Shown one piece after another: positions 16,544 through 25,019 of a stretch of DNA of 49,024 nucleotides. The DNA is taken from NCBI GenBank assembly GCA_015655415.1, contig JAATFB010000029.1:1-49024 (forward strand), written 5' to 3'. Under the pieces are notes generated by a model. That model had not been told where the DNA came from. It made no database searches and saw only the letters and a list, made by a program, of their open reading frames with translations. Within the stretch, counting starts at the first letter, position 1, and every line of letters starts with the position of its first letter. The DNA is from Actinomycetales bacterium (GTDB lineage Bacteria; Actinomycetota; Actinomycetes; Actinomycetales; Microbacteriaceae). A program made the position numbers and the translations under genes.

Positions 16544-19500
16544 GTGCCAGGGAACAAGCTGGTCATCGTCGAGTCGCCGACCAAGGTCAAGTCGATCGAG
16601 AAGTATCTGGGAGACGGATACACGGTCGAGGCGTCCGTCGGGCACATCCGCGACCTCATCGAGCCGAAGGACATCCCCGCCGAGAAGAAGCGCGGCGCCT
16701 TCGGTCAGTTCGGCGTCGATGTCGACAACGACTTCGAGCCGCACTACGTCGTGTCGGATCGCGCGCGCAGCGTCGTAGCAAAGCTGAAGAAGCTGCTCAA
16801 GGAAGCCGACGAGCTCCTGCTCGCCACCGATGAGGACCGCGAGGGCGAGGCCATCGCGTGGCACCTGCTGGAAGAGCTGAAGCCCAAGGTGCCCGTCAAG
16901 CGCATGGTGTTCCACGAGATCACCAAGGAGGCCATCGAGGCCGCCAAGGAGAACACCCGCGACCTCGACATGGCGCTCGTCGACGCTCAGGAGACCCGGC
17001 GCATCCTGGATCGCCTGTACGGCTACGAGGTGTCGCCGGTGCTCTGGCGCAAGGTCCGGCAGGGACTGTCGGCGGGGCGGGTGCAGTCGCCGGCCACGCG
17101 GCTCATCGTCGACCGCGAGCGTGAGCGCATGGCATTCGTGCCGGCGTCGTACTGGGACCTCGTCGCCCGGCTGGCGACGACGACCGGCGAGCAGCCGTTC
17201 TCCTCCCGCCTGACCAAGGTCGACGGTCGACGCCTGGCCACCGGGCGAGACTTCGACGACCGTGGGCGCCTCAAGGGCCAGGCGCGCGTCCTCGACGAGG
17301 AGTCGGCGCACACGCTGGCGGACGCCCTGCGCGCGGAGTCCACGACGGTCACCGTCACCAGCCTCGAGACGAAGCCGTACACGAAACGCCCCTCCGCGCC
17401 GTTCACGACATCGACGCTGCAGCAGGAGGCCTCCCGCAAGCTGAGGTTCACGGCCCGGCAGACCATGAGCGTGGCCCAGTCCCTGTACGAGAACGGACAC
17501 ATCACCTACATGCGCACCGACTCGACGGCGCTGTCGTCGCAGGCGGTGAACGCGGCCCGCGCCCAGGCGCAGTCGCTCTACGGAGCGGACTCGGTGCCGA
17601 ACGCCCCCCGCATCTACGCGAACAAGAGCAAGAACGCCCAGGAGGCGCACGAGGCGATCCGGCCGTCCGGCGAGGCGTGGCGCACACCCGAGCAGATGGC
17701 ATCCACCCTGCGCGGCAACGAGCTGCGGCTCTACGAGCTGATCTGGAAGCGCACCGTCGCGTCGCAGATGGCCGACGCCAAGGGGCAGACCGCTACCGCC
17801 ACCATCGAGGCACGGGTCAACGAAGGGCGCCTCGACGGCACCATCGCCGAGTTCACCGCGAGCGGCACCGTCATCACGTTCCGCGGGTTCATGCAGGCGT
17901 ACGAGGAGAGCCGCGACGAGGAACGCAACTCCGACGCCGAACCCACGGAGGCGAGACTTCCCGCGCTCGCCGCCGGCCAGTCCCTCCTGCTGGAGGACGT
18001 GGAGGCGAAGGGACACGAGACGGCGCCGCCGCCGCGATACACCGAGGCCAGCCTCGTGAAGGAGCTCGAGCGCCTGGGCGTGGGCCGTCCCTCGACCTAC
18101 GCCGCGATCATCTCGACGATAGTCGACCGCGGCTACGTCACCATGCAGGGGCAGGCGCTGGTGCCCAACTGGATCGCGTTCGCCGTGGTTCGCCTGCTGG
18201 AGGACCACTTCGGCGATCTCGTCGAGTACGACTTCACCGCCGAGCTGGAGAACGACCTTGACCGCATCGCCGGGGGAGAGGAGACGCGGACCGACTGGCT
18301 CAGGGGCTTCTACTTCGGAAGCGAGGACCATCGCGGTCTCCGCGAGGTCGTCGACAACCTCGGCGAGATCGACGCCCGCGAGATCAACTCCGTGCGCATC
18401 ACCGACGACATCACGCTGCGCATCGGAAGATACGGCCCCTACCTCGAGGTCGTCGACCCCGATGCGGGACCGGACGCCCCACCCCGGCGCGTGAACATCC
18501 CGCCCGACCTCGCCCCCGATGAGCTGACCGTCGCGAAGGCCCGCGAGCTGGTCTCGGCGCCGGCGCGCACCGATCGCGAGCTCGGCGTGAACCCCGCCAA
18601 CGGAAAGCTCGTCGTGGTCAAGGAGGGCCGCTTCGGCCCGTACGTGACCGAATCGGAGCCGGAGGTTGCTCTCGGGACGGAGGACGCAGCGGACGCGTCC
18701 GGCGACGTCGTCGACCTCGAGACCGGTGAGGTGGGTCCGGCGAAGAGCTCGGCGGCGACGAAGGCCAAGGCGACGAAGGTCACGGCCAGCAAGGCCAAGG
18801 CGACGAAGGCGACGAAGTCGAAGGCGGCGAAGACGGAGAAGCCGCGCACCGCATCGCTGTTCGCGTCGATGGACCCGGCCGCGATCGATCTGGAGACCGC
18901 CCTGAAGCTGCTGGACCTTCCGCGCACGGTCGGTGAGGATCCCGAGACCGGAGAGCCGATCCTGGCGCAGAACGGACGATACGGCCCCTACCTGAAGAAG
19001 GGCGCCGACACCCGCTCGCTGCCGAGCGAGGACGCCATCTTCGACATCGATCTCGCCGGTGCGCTCGAGCTGTTCGCTCAGCCCAAGTACGGCGCCAGGA
19101 GGGCGTCGAGCGCACTCAAGGAGCTCGACGCCGACCCCGTCAGCGGCAAGCCGATACGAGTGAAGGAGGGCAGGTTCGGGCCCTACGTCACCGACGGCGA
19201 GACCAACGCCACCATTCCCCGCGGCGAATCGGTCGAGGACATCGACTTCGAGCGCGCCGTGCAGCTCCTTGCCGACAAACGCGCAAAAGGCACGGCCGCG
19301 AAGCCGGGAACCCGACGCACCGCACGCTCCGGCGGTCGAAGCGCCTCGACGAAGTCGGCGACCGCGACGAGCGCGGCGACCACGCGGTCCGCGAAGGGCG
19401 CGAAGTCGACGGTGGCGAAGTCGACGGCGGCGAAGTCGGCTGCCACGAAGTCGGCTGCCACGAAGTCCCGGACCGTGCGGGCGACCACAGCGAAGCCCGA

Positions 19501-19567
19501 GGCCGCCTCGGCCTCGCGTGCCGTCCCGGCCGCGAACACGCCGGAGCCGACCGGTTCCGACTCGTGA
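16544..19567 (+). CDS. topA: DNA topoisomerase I (type IA)
   Basis: A 1007-aa enzyme that relaxes negative supercoils. The TOPRIM domain has IVESPTKVKSIEKYL (E10) and LLATDEDREGEAIAWHL (the DxDxE acidic triad). The active-site Tyr is in NGHITYMRTDST (about 325). The C-terminal half holds the repeated topo_C actinobacterial modules (GRYGPYLE, GRFGPYV, GRYGPYLKKG, GRFGPYVTDG). A Lys/Ala-rich linker lies near 735-770 and a long basic tail after 915 with pentapeptide repeats (AKSTA/TKSAA); such tails aid processive relaxation in studied actinobacterial enzymes. Zinc-finger cysteines are absent, as usual in this phylum. GTG 16544 follows GGGAGA. The stop overlaps tmk (GTGA). Confidence 0.97.
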   Translation: MPGNKLVIVESPTKVKSIEKYLGDGYTVEASVGHIRDLIEPKDIPAEKKRGAFGQFGVDVDNDFEPHYVVSDRARSVVAKLKKLLKEADELLLATDEDREGEAIAWHLLEELKPKVPVKRMVFHEITKEAIEAAKENTRDLDMALVDAQETRRILDRLYGYEVSPVLWRKVRQGLSAGRVQSPATRLIVDRERERMAFVPASYWDLVARLATTTGEQPFSSRLTKVDGRRLATGRDFDDRGRLKGQARVLDEESAHTLADALRAESTTVTVTSLETKPYTKRPSAPFTTSTLQQEASRKLRFTARQTMSVAQSLYENGHITYMRTDSTALSSQAVNAARAQAQSLYGADSVPNAPRIYANKSKNAQEAHEAIRPSGEAWRTPEQMASTLRGNELRLYELIWKRTVASQMADAKGQTATATIEARVNEGRLDGTIAEFTASGTVITFRGFMQAYEESRDEERNSDAEPTEARLPALAAGQSLLLEDVEAKGHETAPPPRYTEASLVKELERLGVGRPSTYAAIISTIVDRGYVTMQGQALVPNWIAFAVVRLLEDHFGDLVEYDFTAELENDLDRIAGGEETRTDWLRGFYFGSEDHRGLREVVDNLGEIDAREINSVRITDDITLRIGRYGPYLEVVDPDAGPDAPPRRVNIPPDLAPDELTVAKARELVSAPARTDRELGVNPANGKLVVVKEGRFGPYVTESEPEVALGTEDAADASGDVVDLETGEVGPAKSSAATKAKATKVTASKAKATKATKSKAAKTEKPRTASLFASMDPAAIDLETALKLLDLPRTVGEDPETGEPILAQNGRYGPYLKKGADTRSLPSEDAIFDIDLAGALELFAQPKYGARRASSALKELDADPVSGKPIRVKEGRFGPYVTDGETNATIPRGESVEDIDFERAVQLLADKRAKGTAAKPGTRRTARSGGRSASTKSATATSAATTRSAKGAKSTVAKSTAAKSAATKSAATKSRTVRATTAKPEAASASRAVPAANTPEPTGSDS
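19401..19470. repeat. 15-bp coding repeats in the topA 3' end
   Basis: Units begin CGAAGTC at 19401, 19416, 19431, 19446 and 19461. They encode the AKSTV/AKSTA/AKSAA/TKSAA series in the basic tail. Confidence 0.85.
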
Positions 19568-20265
19568 GCGAGGGGACCGCCGCGTCGCGAGGCGAGCCGT
19601 CCGCGTCCGCGCGCGGGGTGTTCATCACATTCGAGGGCGGCGACGGATCGGGCAAGTCCACGCAGGCGTCGCTTCTCGCGCAACGGCTGTCCCAGGCCGG
19701 TTACCCGGTCTTGCACACGCGCGAGCCCGGCGGTACTGACGTCGGGCTCGAGATCCGTGAGCTGGTCCTGCACCATCGCGGCGACATCGTGCCCCGAGCG
19801 GAAGCGCTGCTCTACGCCGCCGACCGGGCCCACCACATCGCCACCGTCGTGAGGCCGGCCATCGATGCGGGAACGATCGTGGTGCAGGACCGGTACCTCG
19901 ACTCGTCCGTCGCCTACCAGGGGGTCGGCAGAGGGCTGGACGCGGCGGAGGTGCGTGAGCTCTCCCTGTGGGCCACCGAGCGGCTGCTGCCCGACCTCAC
20001 GGTGCTGCTCGACATCGACGAGACGGATGCCCGCGCCCGGCTGGACGCCGCCCGGAAAGGCTTCGACAGGCTCGAGGCGGAGTCCTCCGAGTTCCACGCC
20101 ATCGTGCGCACCGCCTTCCTCGCGCTGGCGGAGGTGGAACGCGACCGCTTCTTCGTCGTCGATGCGGCCGCCCCCGCCGAGCACCTCGCCGCCCGGATCG
20201 ACGAACGCGTCTCCCAGCTCCTCGCCCGCCAGGGCCTCGTGCCCGACGACGGCCGTCCCGGGTAG
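19564..20265 (+). CDS. tmk: thymidylate kinase
   Basis: A 233-aa enzyme that phosphorylates dTMP to dTDP. P-loop FEGGDGSGKSTQ (about 23-34), TREPGGT (substrate binding), DRYLDSSVAYQG (the DRY/H motif, about 102-113) and a short LID with Arg residues (DAARKGFDRLE) are all present. The first about 17 residues are an extra hydrophilic extension relative to the usual 210 aa. GTG 19564 overlaps the topA stop, giving a co-translated topA-tmk pair, which is conserved in actinobacteria. Its own stop TAG forms the first half of the holB -10 box. Confidence 0.96.
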   Translation: MSEGTAASRGEPSASARGVFITFEGGDGSGKSTQASLLAQRLSQAGYPVLHTREPGGTDVGLEIRELVLHHRGDIVPRAEALLYAADRAHHIATVVRPAIDAGTIVVQDRYLDSSVAYQGVGRGLDAAEVRELSLWATERLLPDLTVLLDIDETDARARLDAARKGFDRLEAESSEFHAIVRTAFLALAEVERDRFFVVDAAAPAEHLAARIDERVSQLLARQGLVPDDGRPG

Positions 20266-20268
20266 CGT
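20263..20268 (+). promoter_or_regulatory. -10 box of holB, overlapping the tmk stop codon (leaderless)
   Basis: TAGCGT, whose TAG is the tmk stop, with a 6-nt gap to ATG 20275. Confidence 0.6.
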
Positions 20269-20274
20269 CGGATC

Positions 20275-21471
20275 ATGCCCGGAGCCCAGACCTCCTCCCG
20301 TGCCTCGGTGTGGGACGAACTCGTCGGACAGCCCGACGCCATCGCGGTCCTGCGCGCGGCCGCCGCCGCGACGGCATCCTCGGCAATGACCCATGCCTGG
20401 CTGATCACCGGCCCGCCTGGATCGGGCCGGTCGAACCTCGCATACGCGTTCGCGGCCGCGCTGCTGAGCGCGGCGGGCCCCGACGGCGACGAGGTCACCA
20501 CCCGTGAGGTGAACGCCCGCACCCATCCCGACCTCAGCGTGTTGAGCACCGAACGCGTGATCATCTCGATCGACGAGGTACGCTCCCTCGTCGCCAGCTC
20601 GCAGTTCTCGCCGTCGGTGAGCCGATTCCGCGTGATGGTGATCGAGGATGCCGATCGCATGTCGGAACGCACATCGAACGTGCTCCTGAAGGCGCTGGAG
20701 GAGCCGCCCGACCGCACGGTCTGGATACTCTGCGCGCCCAGCGACGCGGACCTGCTGCCGACCATCCGATCGCGCGTGCGCACCGTCCGCCTGCGCGTGC
20801 CCTCCGTGGCCGACGTCGCCGGCCTCATCGAACGCCGGGACGCGGTGTCGCCCCAGGTCGCCCGGTCGGCGGCGCGCCACGCGCAGAGCCACATCGGAAT
20901 GGCCCACCGACTCGCGACGAGCGAGGAGGCCCGCGCTCGGCGCCAGGAGACCCTCGACCTGGCGCTCGGCATCCGCACGGTCGCCGACGTCGTGGCCGCC
21001 GCCGCCCGCCTGCTCGAGATCGCCGGCGCCGATGCTCGGGCGATCACCGAGGAGCGCGACGCCGAGGAGCGCGCCCGCGCCCTCCAGTCCCTCGGCGTGC
21101 CGGAGGGCGGTTCGGTTCCGATGCAGCTGCGCACCCAGCTGCGCCAGCTCGAGGAGGACCAGAAGCGTCGCGCCACCCGCAGCCTGCGCGACGGCATCGA
21201 TCGCATCCTGACCGATCTGCTCTCGTTGTACCGGGACATCCTCATGCTGCAGCTGGACGCCGTCGTCGACCTGGTCAACGCGGAGCTCACGGACCGGCTG
21301 CGGGCCGTCGCCGGGGCATCCACCCCGGCGCAGACGCTGGGAACGATGGATGCCGTGCAGACCGCTCGCGAGCGCATCGACGGCAACGTCGCGCCCGCGC
21401 TGGCCCTCGAGGCGATGCTCGTCTCGGCGCGGCGGACGCGAGGGCCGGTCGCGGAAGGGGAGAGCCGATGA
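20275..21471 (+). CDS. holB: DNA polymerase III delta-prime subunit
   Basis: A 398-aa clamp-loader subunit. It has the AAA+ fold with a degenerate P-loop (TGPPGSGRS, Lys replaced by Arg), RVMVIEDADRMSERTSNVLLKALEEPP (sensor and SRC-like region) and ILCAPSDADLLPTIRSR. Bacterial delta-prime normally carries four Cys binding zinc just before the THPDL segment; here that stretch (SAAGPDGDEVTTREVNARTHPDL region, about residues 66-88) has none. The rest is intact, so the subunit is probably functional, as delta-prime does not bind ATP. Its position after tmk is conserved. The stop overlaps the next gene by 4 nt (ATGA). Confidence 0.93.
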   Translation: MPGAQTSSRASVWDELVGQPDAIAVLRAAAAATASSAMTHAWLITGPPGSGRSNLAYAFAAALLSAAGPDGDEVTTREVNARTHPDLSVLSTERVIISIDEVRSLVASSQFSPSVSRFRVMVIEDADRMSERTSNVLLKALEEPPDRTVWILCAPSDADLLPTIRSRVRTVRLRVPSVADVAGLIERRDAVSPQVARSAARHAQSHIGMAHRLATSEEARARRQETLDLALGIRTVADVVAAAARLLEIAGADARAITEERDAEERARALQSLGVPEGGSVPMQLRTQLRQLEEDQKRRATRSLRDGIDRILTDLLSLYRDILMLQLDAVVDLVNAELTDRLRAVAGASTPAQTLGTMDAVQTARERIDGNVAPALALEAMLVSARRTRGPVAEGESR

Positions 21472-22994
21472 CGGGATCGAGGCGTTGGTTGCGCACGGTG
21501 GCCGCCGGGGTGATCGTGACGATGCTCTCACTGGCCCTGAGCGGATGCTTCCCGTCCACGCCGCCCGCGACCTCGACCCCGCACGCGGAGAAGGTCACCG
21601 CCGCATTGCAGCCCTTCTACGGCCAGCGCCTCGACTGGCGCGCCTGCGGCTCGTTCCAGTGCGCGGACGCGAAGGCCCCGCTGGACTGGTCCGACCCGTC
21701 GAAGGGTAGCGTGAAGCTCGCGCTGATCAGGCACTACGCCACGGGCAAGCGTCTCGGCTCACTGCTGGTGAACCCGGGCGGCCCGGGTGGGTCGGGCGTC
21801 GACTTCGTGCGCGACTCGCTCGACTACGCCGTCGACAAGAAGCTGCAGCAGCACTACGACATCGTCGGGTTCGATCCACGCGGCGTCGGCGCGTCGACGG
21901 CGGTCAGATGCTACGAGCCGAAGCAGATGGACGACTATCTGTTCGGCATCACCCCGGGCCCACGCGGCTCGGACGCGTGGATCCAGGCATCGACCCGCGA
22001 GGCAACCGAGTTCGCGGCGGCGTGCCAGCAGAACACCGGCCCGCTGCTGGGTCAGGTCGGCACCACCAGCGCGGCCCGCGACCTCGACCTGCTGCGAGCC
22101 GTTCTCGGCGACACCAAGCTCCACTACCTCGGCTACTCGTACGGAACACTGCTCGGCGCCACTTATGCCGGCCTGTACCCGAAACGGGTCGGTCGCATGG
22201 TGCTTGACGGGGCGCTCGACCCGACCTCGACGAGCTTCGAGGTGAACATCGGGCAGTCCAAGGGCTTCGAACAAGAGCTGCGCGCCTATCTCACCCAGTG
22301 TCTCAAGCGGAAGGGATGCCCGTTCTCCGGCTCAGTGGACGACGCGCTGTCCACCGTCTCTAACCTGTTGACCTCCCTCGACGCCAGCCCCATCCGCAAC
22401 TCCGACGGACGCGAGCTCGGTGCCGACACGATGGTCACGGCGATCATCTATCCGCTCTACGACTCGACGGCGTGGAGCGCCCTCGACCAGCTGTTCGGCG
22501 ACGTGATGAAGGGCAGCGCACGGGTCGCGTTCGTCCTGGCCGACGCGTACTACGACCGGAAGTCCGACGGCAGCTACTCGGACAATTCGACCGAGGCGTT
22601 CGTGTCGATCAACTGCCTCGACTACGCCTCGGATGCCGACCCCGCCACGATGCGCGCCCAGGCGGCCCAGCTCTCCAAGGCCGCCCCGGTCATCGGACCG
22701 TACATGTCGTACGGCGACATCGGCTGCGCGGCCTGGCCGTACAAGCCGACCAGGACGAACGCGCCGATCCATGCGCCGGGGGCCGCACCGATCGTCGTGG
22801 TGGGCACGACGGGCGATCCCGCGACCCCGTACCAGTGGGCGGTCAGCCTGTCGCGCCAGCTCGACAGCGGACACCTCGTCACCTACCACGGTCACGGTCA
22901 CACCGCGTACAACAAGTCGAACTCATGCGTGAACGACGCGGTGGATGACTACCTCGTCGGCGGCGTGGTGCCGAAGTCGGATCCCGAGTGCTGA
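21468..22994 (+). CDS. secreted lipoprotein alpha/beta-hydrolase, tripeptidyl aminopeptidase (TAP)-like
   Basis: A 508-aa exported hydrolase. A lipoprotein signal is clear: RR near the start, a hydrophobic core, and lipobox LALSGC (Cys about 25). The hydrolase core shows LLVNPGGPGGSGVDF (oxyanion-hole region), IVGFDPRGVGAS, nucleophile elbow GYSYGT (Ser about 225), the Asp in VGTTGDPATPYQWA, and the catalytic His in YHGHGHTAY. Several paired cysteines fit an extracytoplasmic enzyme. The family includes mycobacterial Hip1-like and Streptomyces TAP proteases. Translationally coupled to holB, an association conserved in actinobacteria but without known functional logic. Confidence 0.9.
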   Translation: MTGSRRWLRTVAAGVIVTMLSLALSGCFPSTPPATSTPHAEKVTAALQPFYGQRLDWRACGSFQCADAKAPLDWSDPSKGSVKLALIRHYATGKRLGSLLVNPGGPGGSGVDFVRDSLDYAVDKKLQQHYDIVGFDPRGVGASTAVRCYEPKQMDDYLFGITPGPRGSDAWIQASTREATEFAAACQQNTGPLLGQVGTTSAARDLDLLRAVLGDTKLHYLGYSYGTLLGATYAGLYPKRVGRMVLDGALDPTSTSFEVNIGQSKGFEQELRAYLTQCLKRKGCPFSGSVDDALSTVSNLLTSLDASPIRNSDGRELGADTMVTAIIYPLYDSTAWSALDQLFGDVMKGSARVAFVLADAYYDRKSDGSYSDNSTEAFVSINCLDYASDADPATMRAQAAQLSKAAPVIGPYMSYGDIGCAAWPYKPTRTNAPIHAPGAAPIVVVGTTGDPATPYQWAVSLSRQLDSGHLVTYHGHGHTAYNKSNSCVNDAVDDYLVGGVVPKSDPEC

Positions 22995-23027
22995 CGCGGG
23001 CAGGTGCGCGCCGACCTCGACCGGACT

Positions 23028-23042
23028 TTGCACCCACTGCAA
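23028..23042. promoter_or_regulatory. inverted repeat operator candidate for the TetR gene
   Basis: TTGCACCCACTGCAA is a 5-5-5 inverted repeat overlapping the upstream edge of the candidate -10 (23041-23046, AATAAT), 10 bp before the GTG. The position and symmetry fit an autoregulatory TetR-family site. Confidence 0.6.
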
Positions 23043-23046
23043 TAAT
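23041..23046 (+). promoter_or_regulatory. -10 box of the TetR gene (leaderless)
   Basis: AATAAT with a 6-nt gap to GTG 23053. Confidence 0.5.
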
Positions 23047-23052
23047 GAGGGG

Positions 23053-23706
23053 GTGACCGTCACCGCATCGGCCCGCCCGCAGGGCGGCGTTCGCGAGCGC
23101 AAGCGGATCGCCACCCGCAATGCGATCCAGCGCGCCGTGCTGACGCTCGCCCTCGATCGCGGCTTCGACGGGGTCACGGTCGAGGAGATCAGTCACGAGG
23201 CCGGTGTCTCGCCTCGCACGTTCTTCAACTACTTCCCGACCAAAGAGGCCGCGGTCATCGGCGACGTCCCCGAGATGCCCGACGCCGAGGCCATCGATCG
23301 ATTCGTCTCAGCCGGTGCCGGGCAGTCGATACTGGAGGGCGTCCGCGACCTGCTGCTCTCCTCCGTGGATCAGGAGCCGAACCCCGACGGCGCCGACATC
23401 GAGTCGTTGCGGCGCACGCTGCTGCGGGCGCATCCGTACCTGTTCACCCTGCGCATGGCGAGCATGAAGCAGCTGGAGCTGGAGCTCGTGTCGGTGGTGG
23501 AGCGCCGGCTGGTCCACGACGACTCGCGTGTCGCGGGCGATCCCGAGCGCCTGCACAGCAGGGCCAGGCTGGTGACGTACGTGGCGTTCGCCGGGATCCG
23601 GCACGCATGGTCGTGCTGGGCGGAGACCGGAGGCCGCGGCGCGCTGGCGGACCGGCTCATCGACTCCTTCACGGAGCTGCAGGTCCTGGCGCGCGGCGAG
23701 TACTAG
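23053..23706 (+). CDS. TetR family transcriptional regulator
   Basis: 217 aa. The N-terminal helix-turn-helix is clear: RKRIATRNAIQRAVLTLALD, then GFDGVTVEEISHEAGVSPRT followed by FFNYFPTKEAAVIGD. The C-terminal ligand domain (about 80-217) has the LRRTLLRAHPYLFTLR and LVTYVAFAGIRHAW helices of the MftR/TetR_C_17-like group that usually controls an adjacent MFS exporter. No MFS gene follows here, so its target is elsewhere or is itself. The GTG start is chosen for the -10 spacing and because the HTH lies at its normal distance. Confidence 0.9.
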   Translation: MTVTASARPQGGVRERKRIATRNAIQRAVLTLALDRGFDGVTVEEISHEAGVSPRTFFNYFPTKEAAVIGDVPEMPDAEAIDRFVSAGAGQSILEGVRDLLLSSVDQEPNPDGADIESLRRTLLRAHPYLFTLRMASMKQLELELVSVVERRLVHDDSRVAGDPERLHSRARLVTYVAFAGIRHAWSCWAETGGRGALADRLIDSFTELQVLARGEY

Positions 23707-23741
23707 GCGGGCGGCGGCGTCGGAACGCGTCCGCGATCCGC

Positions 23742-23747
23742 TAAGCT
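23742..23747 (+). promoter_or_regulatory. -10 box of tRNA-Thr
   Basis: TAAGCT, 32 nt before the mature tRNA 5' end. Confidence 0.45.
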
Positions 23748-23779
23748 TGTCTGCTGTGCGCGCGGGCAGCTCGCGTCGC

Positions 23780-23852
23780 GCCGCCTTAGCTCAGTCGGCA
23801 GAGCGATTCACTCGTAATGAATAGGTCGTGGGTTCGATTCCCACAGGCGGCT
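23780..23852 (+). tRNA. tRNA-Thr (anticodon CGT)
   Basis: Acceptor GCCGCCT pairs with AGGCGGC (23845-23851). The D-arm has GCTCAGTCGGCAGAGC, the anticodon arm ATTCA-CTCGTAA-TGAAT gives CGT (ACG codons), and the T-arm is GTGGG-TTCGATT-CCCAC. The discriminator is T and no CCA is encoded. Confidence 0.96.
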
Positions 23853-23983
23853 CGTGTTCGGAGAGGGCCAAGCGGAGGCCCGTATTCGATCCTCCGGCGG
23901 CCTCCTCCGCACCGTCGTCGGCGACCGCGACGATGCAGTGGCAACGCGGCAGCGAGGTGCGGCGGGGGGAGCGGCGGGGACCG

Positions 23984-24967
23984 ATGAGCGAGATCCGGTG
24001 GGGCATCATGGGCACGGGCGGAATCGCCCGCACCTTCGCCAGGGACCTTCTCGACGACGGGCACACGATCGCGGCGGTCGGGTCCCGGACGCGGCAGCGG
24101 GCGGAGACCTTCGCCGACGAGTTCGGCATCCCGACGTCCCACGGATCCTACGACGGGCTCGTGGACGACGATGACGTCGACATCGTCTACGTCGCGACGC
24201 CGCATCCCGAGCACGCGGGGAACGCAGAGCTGGCGCTGAGCGCGGGCAAGCACGTGCTCGTCGAGAAGCCCTTCACCCTGAACGCGGCCGAGGCAGAGCG
24301 CGTCGTGACGCTGGGCGCCGAGCGCGGACTGCTCGTGCTCGAGGCGATGTGGACGCGGTTCCTGCCGCACGTCGGGCGGATCCGGGAGATCCTCCGCGAG
24401 GGCCAGATCGGTGAGGTGCGCCACTTCACCGCCGACCACATGCAGCTTCTCCCCAGCGATCCACGGCATCGGATCAACGCGCTCGAGCTCGGCGGTGGGG
24501 CGCTGCTGGATCTGGGCGTATATCCCCTCTCGTTCGCCTCGATGCTGTTCGGCACGGCCGACGAGATGCGGGCGTCCGCGCGATTCTCCGCCACCGGGGC
24601 GGATGCCGCCACCGCCGTGGTGCTGGGCTACGGCGGCCGTGCGCTCGCCGTCACCCACTGCGCCAGCGACCTGCGAGGCACCAACACCGCAACGATCGTG
24701 GGAACGGACGCCCGGATCGAGATCGACCCCACCTGGTATGAGGCGACGAGCTTCCGGGTCATCGACGTCGAGGGCGTGGTCATCGAGGAGTACAAGACCC
24801 GCATCACCGGACGCGGCATGCAGTTCCAGGCGCGGGAGGCCGAACGGCTGATCGAGTCCGGGCGGACGGCCAGCGACATCATGCCCCCGGCCGAGTCGGT
24901 CTCCATCATGCGCACGCTCGACGAGATCAGGGCGGCCATCGGGCTGGTCTACCCTCAGGAGCGCTGA
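23984..24967 (+). CDS. Gfo/Idh/MocA family NAD(P)-dependent oxidoreductase
   Basis: 327 aa. The N-terminal Rossmann fold has IRWGIMGTGGIARTFARDL (nucleotide-binding GxGGIA) and the family signature VEKPFT (about 95-100), followed by the substrate/dimer domain (MWTRFLPHVGRI, LELGGGALLDLGVYPLSF). The pattern fits the dimeric dihydrodiol/trans-acenaphthene or scyllo-inositol-like dehydrogenase group; the substrate is unknown. The ATG is chosen because the frame upstream runs into the tRNA and GGGGA lies just before it. It stands alone between tRNA-Thr and dacB. Confidence 0.93.
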   Translation: MSEIRWGIMGTGGIARTFARDLLDDGHTIAAVGSRTRQRAETFADEFGIPTSHGSYDGLVDDDDVDIVYVATPHPEHAGNAELALSAGKHVLVEKPFTLNAAEAERVVTLGAERGLLVLEAMWTRFLPHVGRIREILREGQIGEVRHFTADHMQLLPSDPRHRINALELGGGALLDLGVYPLSFASMLFGTADEMRASARFSATGADAATAVVLGYGGRALAVTHCASDLRGTNTATIVGTDARIEIDPTWYEATSFRVIDVEGVVIEEYKTRITGRGMQFQAREAERLIESGRTASDIMPPAESVSIMRTLDEIRAAIGLVYPQER

Positions 24968-25006
24968 GCCGGGGTCCGGCTGCCGCGCTCTCCCAGGTCG
25001 CATCGT

Positions 25007-25012
25007 TACACT
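25007..25012 (+). promoter_or_regulatory. -10 box of dacB (leaderless)
   Basis: TACACT, 7 nt before ATG 25020. Confidence 0.6.
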
Positions 25013-25019
25013 CGGCGGA

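Noticed and set aside
16217..18331. 704-codon minus-strand open frame opposite topA
   Set aside because: Shadow of topA; no start signal and no recognisable domain.
19183..21531. 782-codon minus-strand open frame opposite topA-tmk-holB
   Set aside because: Spans three convincing genes on the other strand.
23853..23983. Possible gene or tRNA cluster after tRNA-Thr
   Set aside because: No second cloverleaf, RBS-supported frame or terminator is visible.
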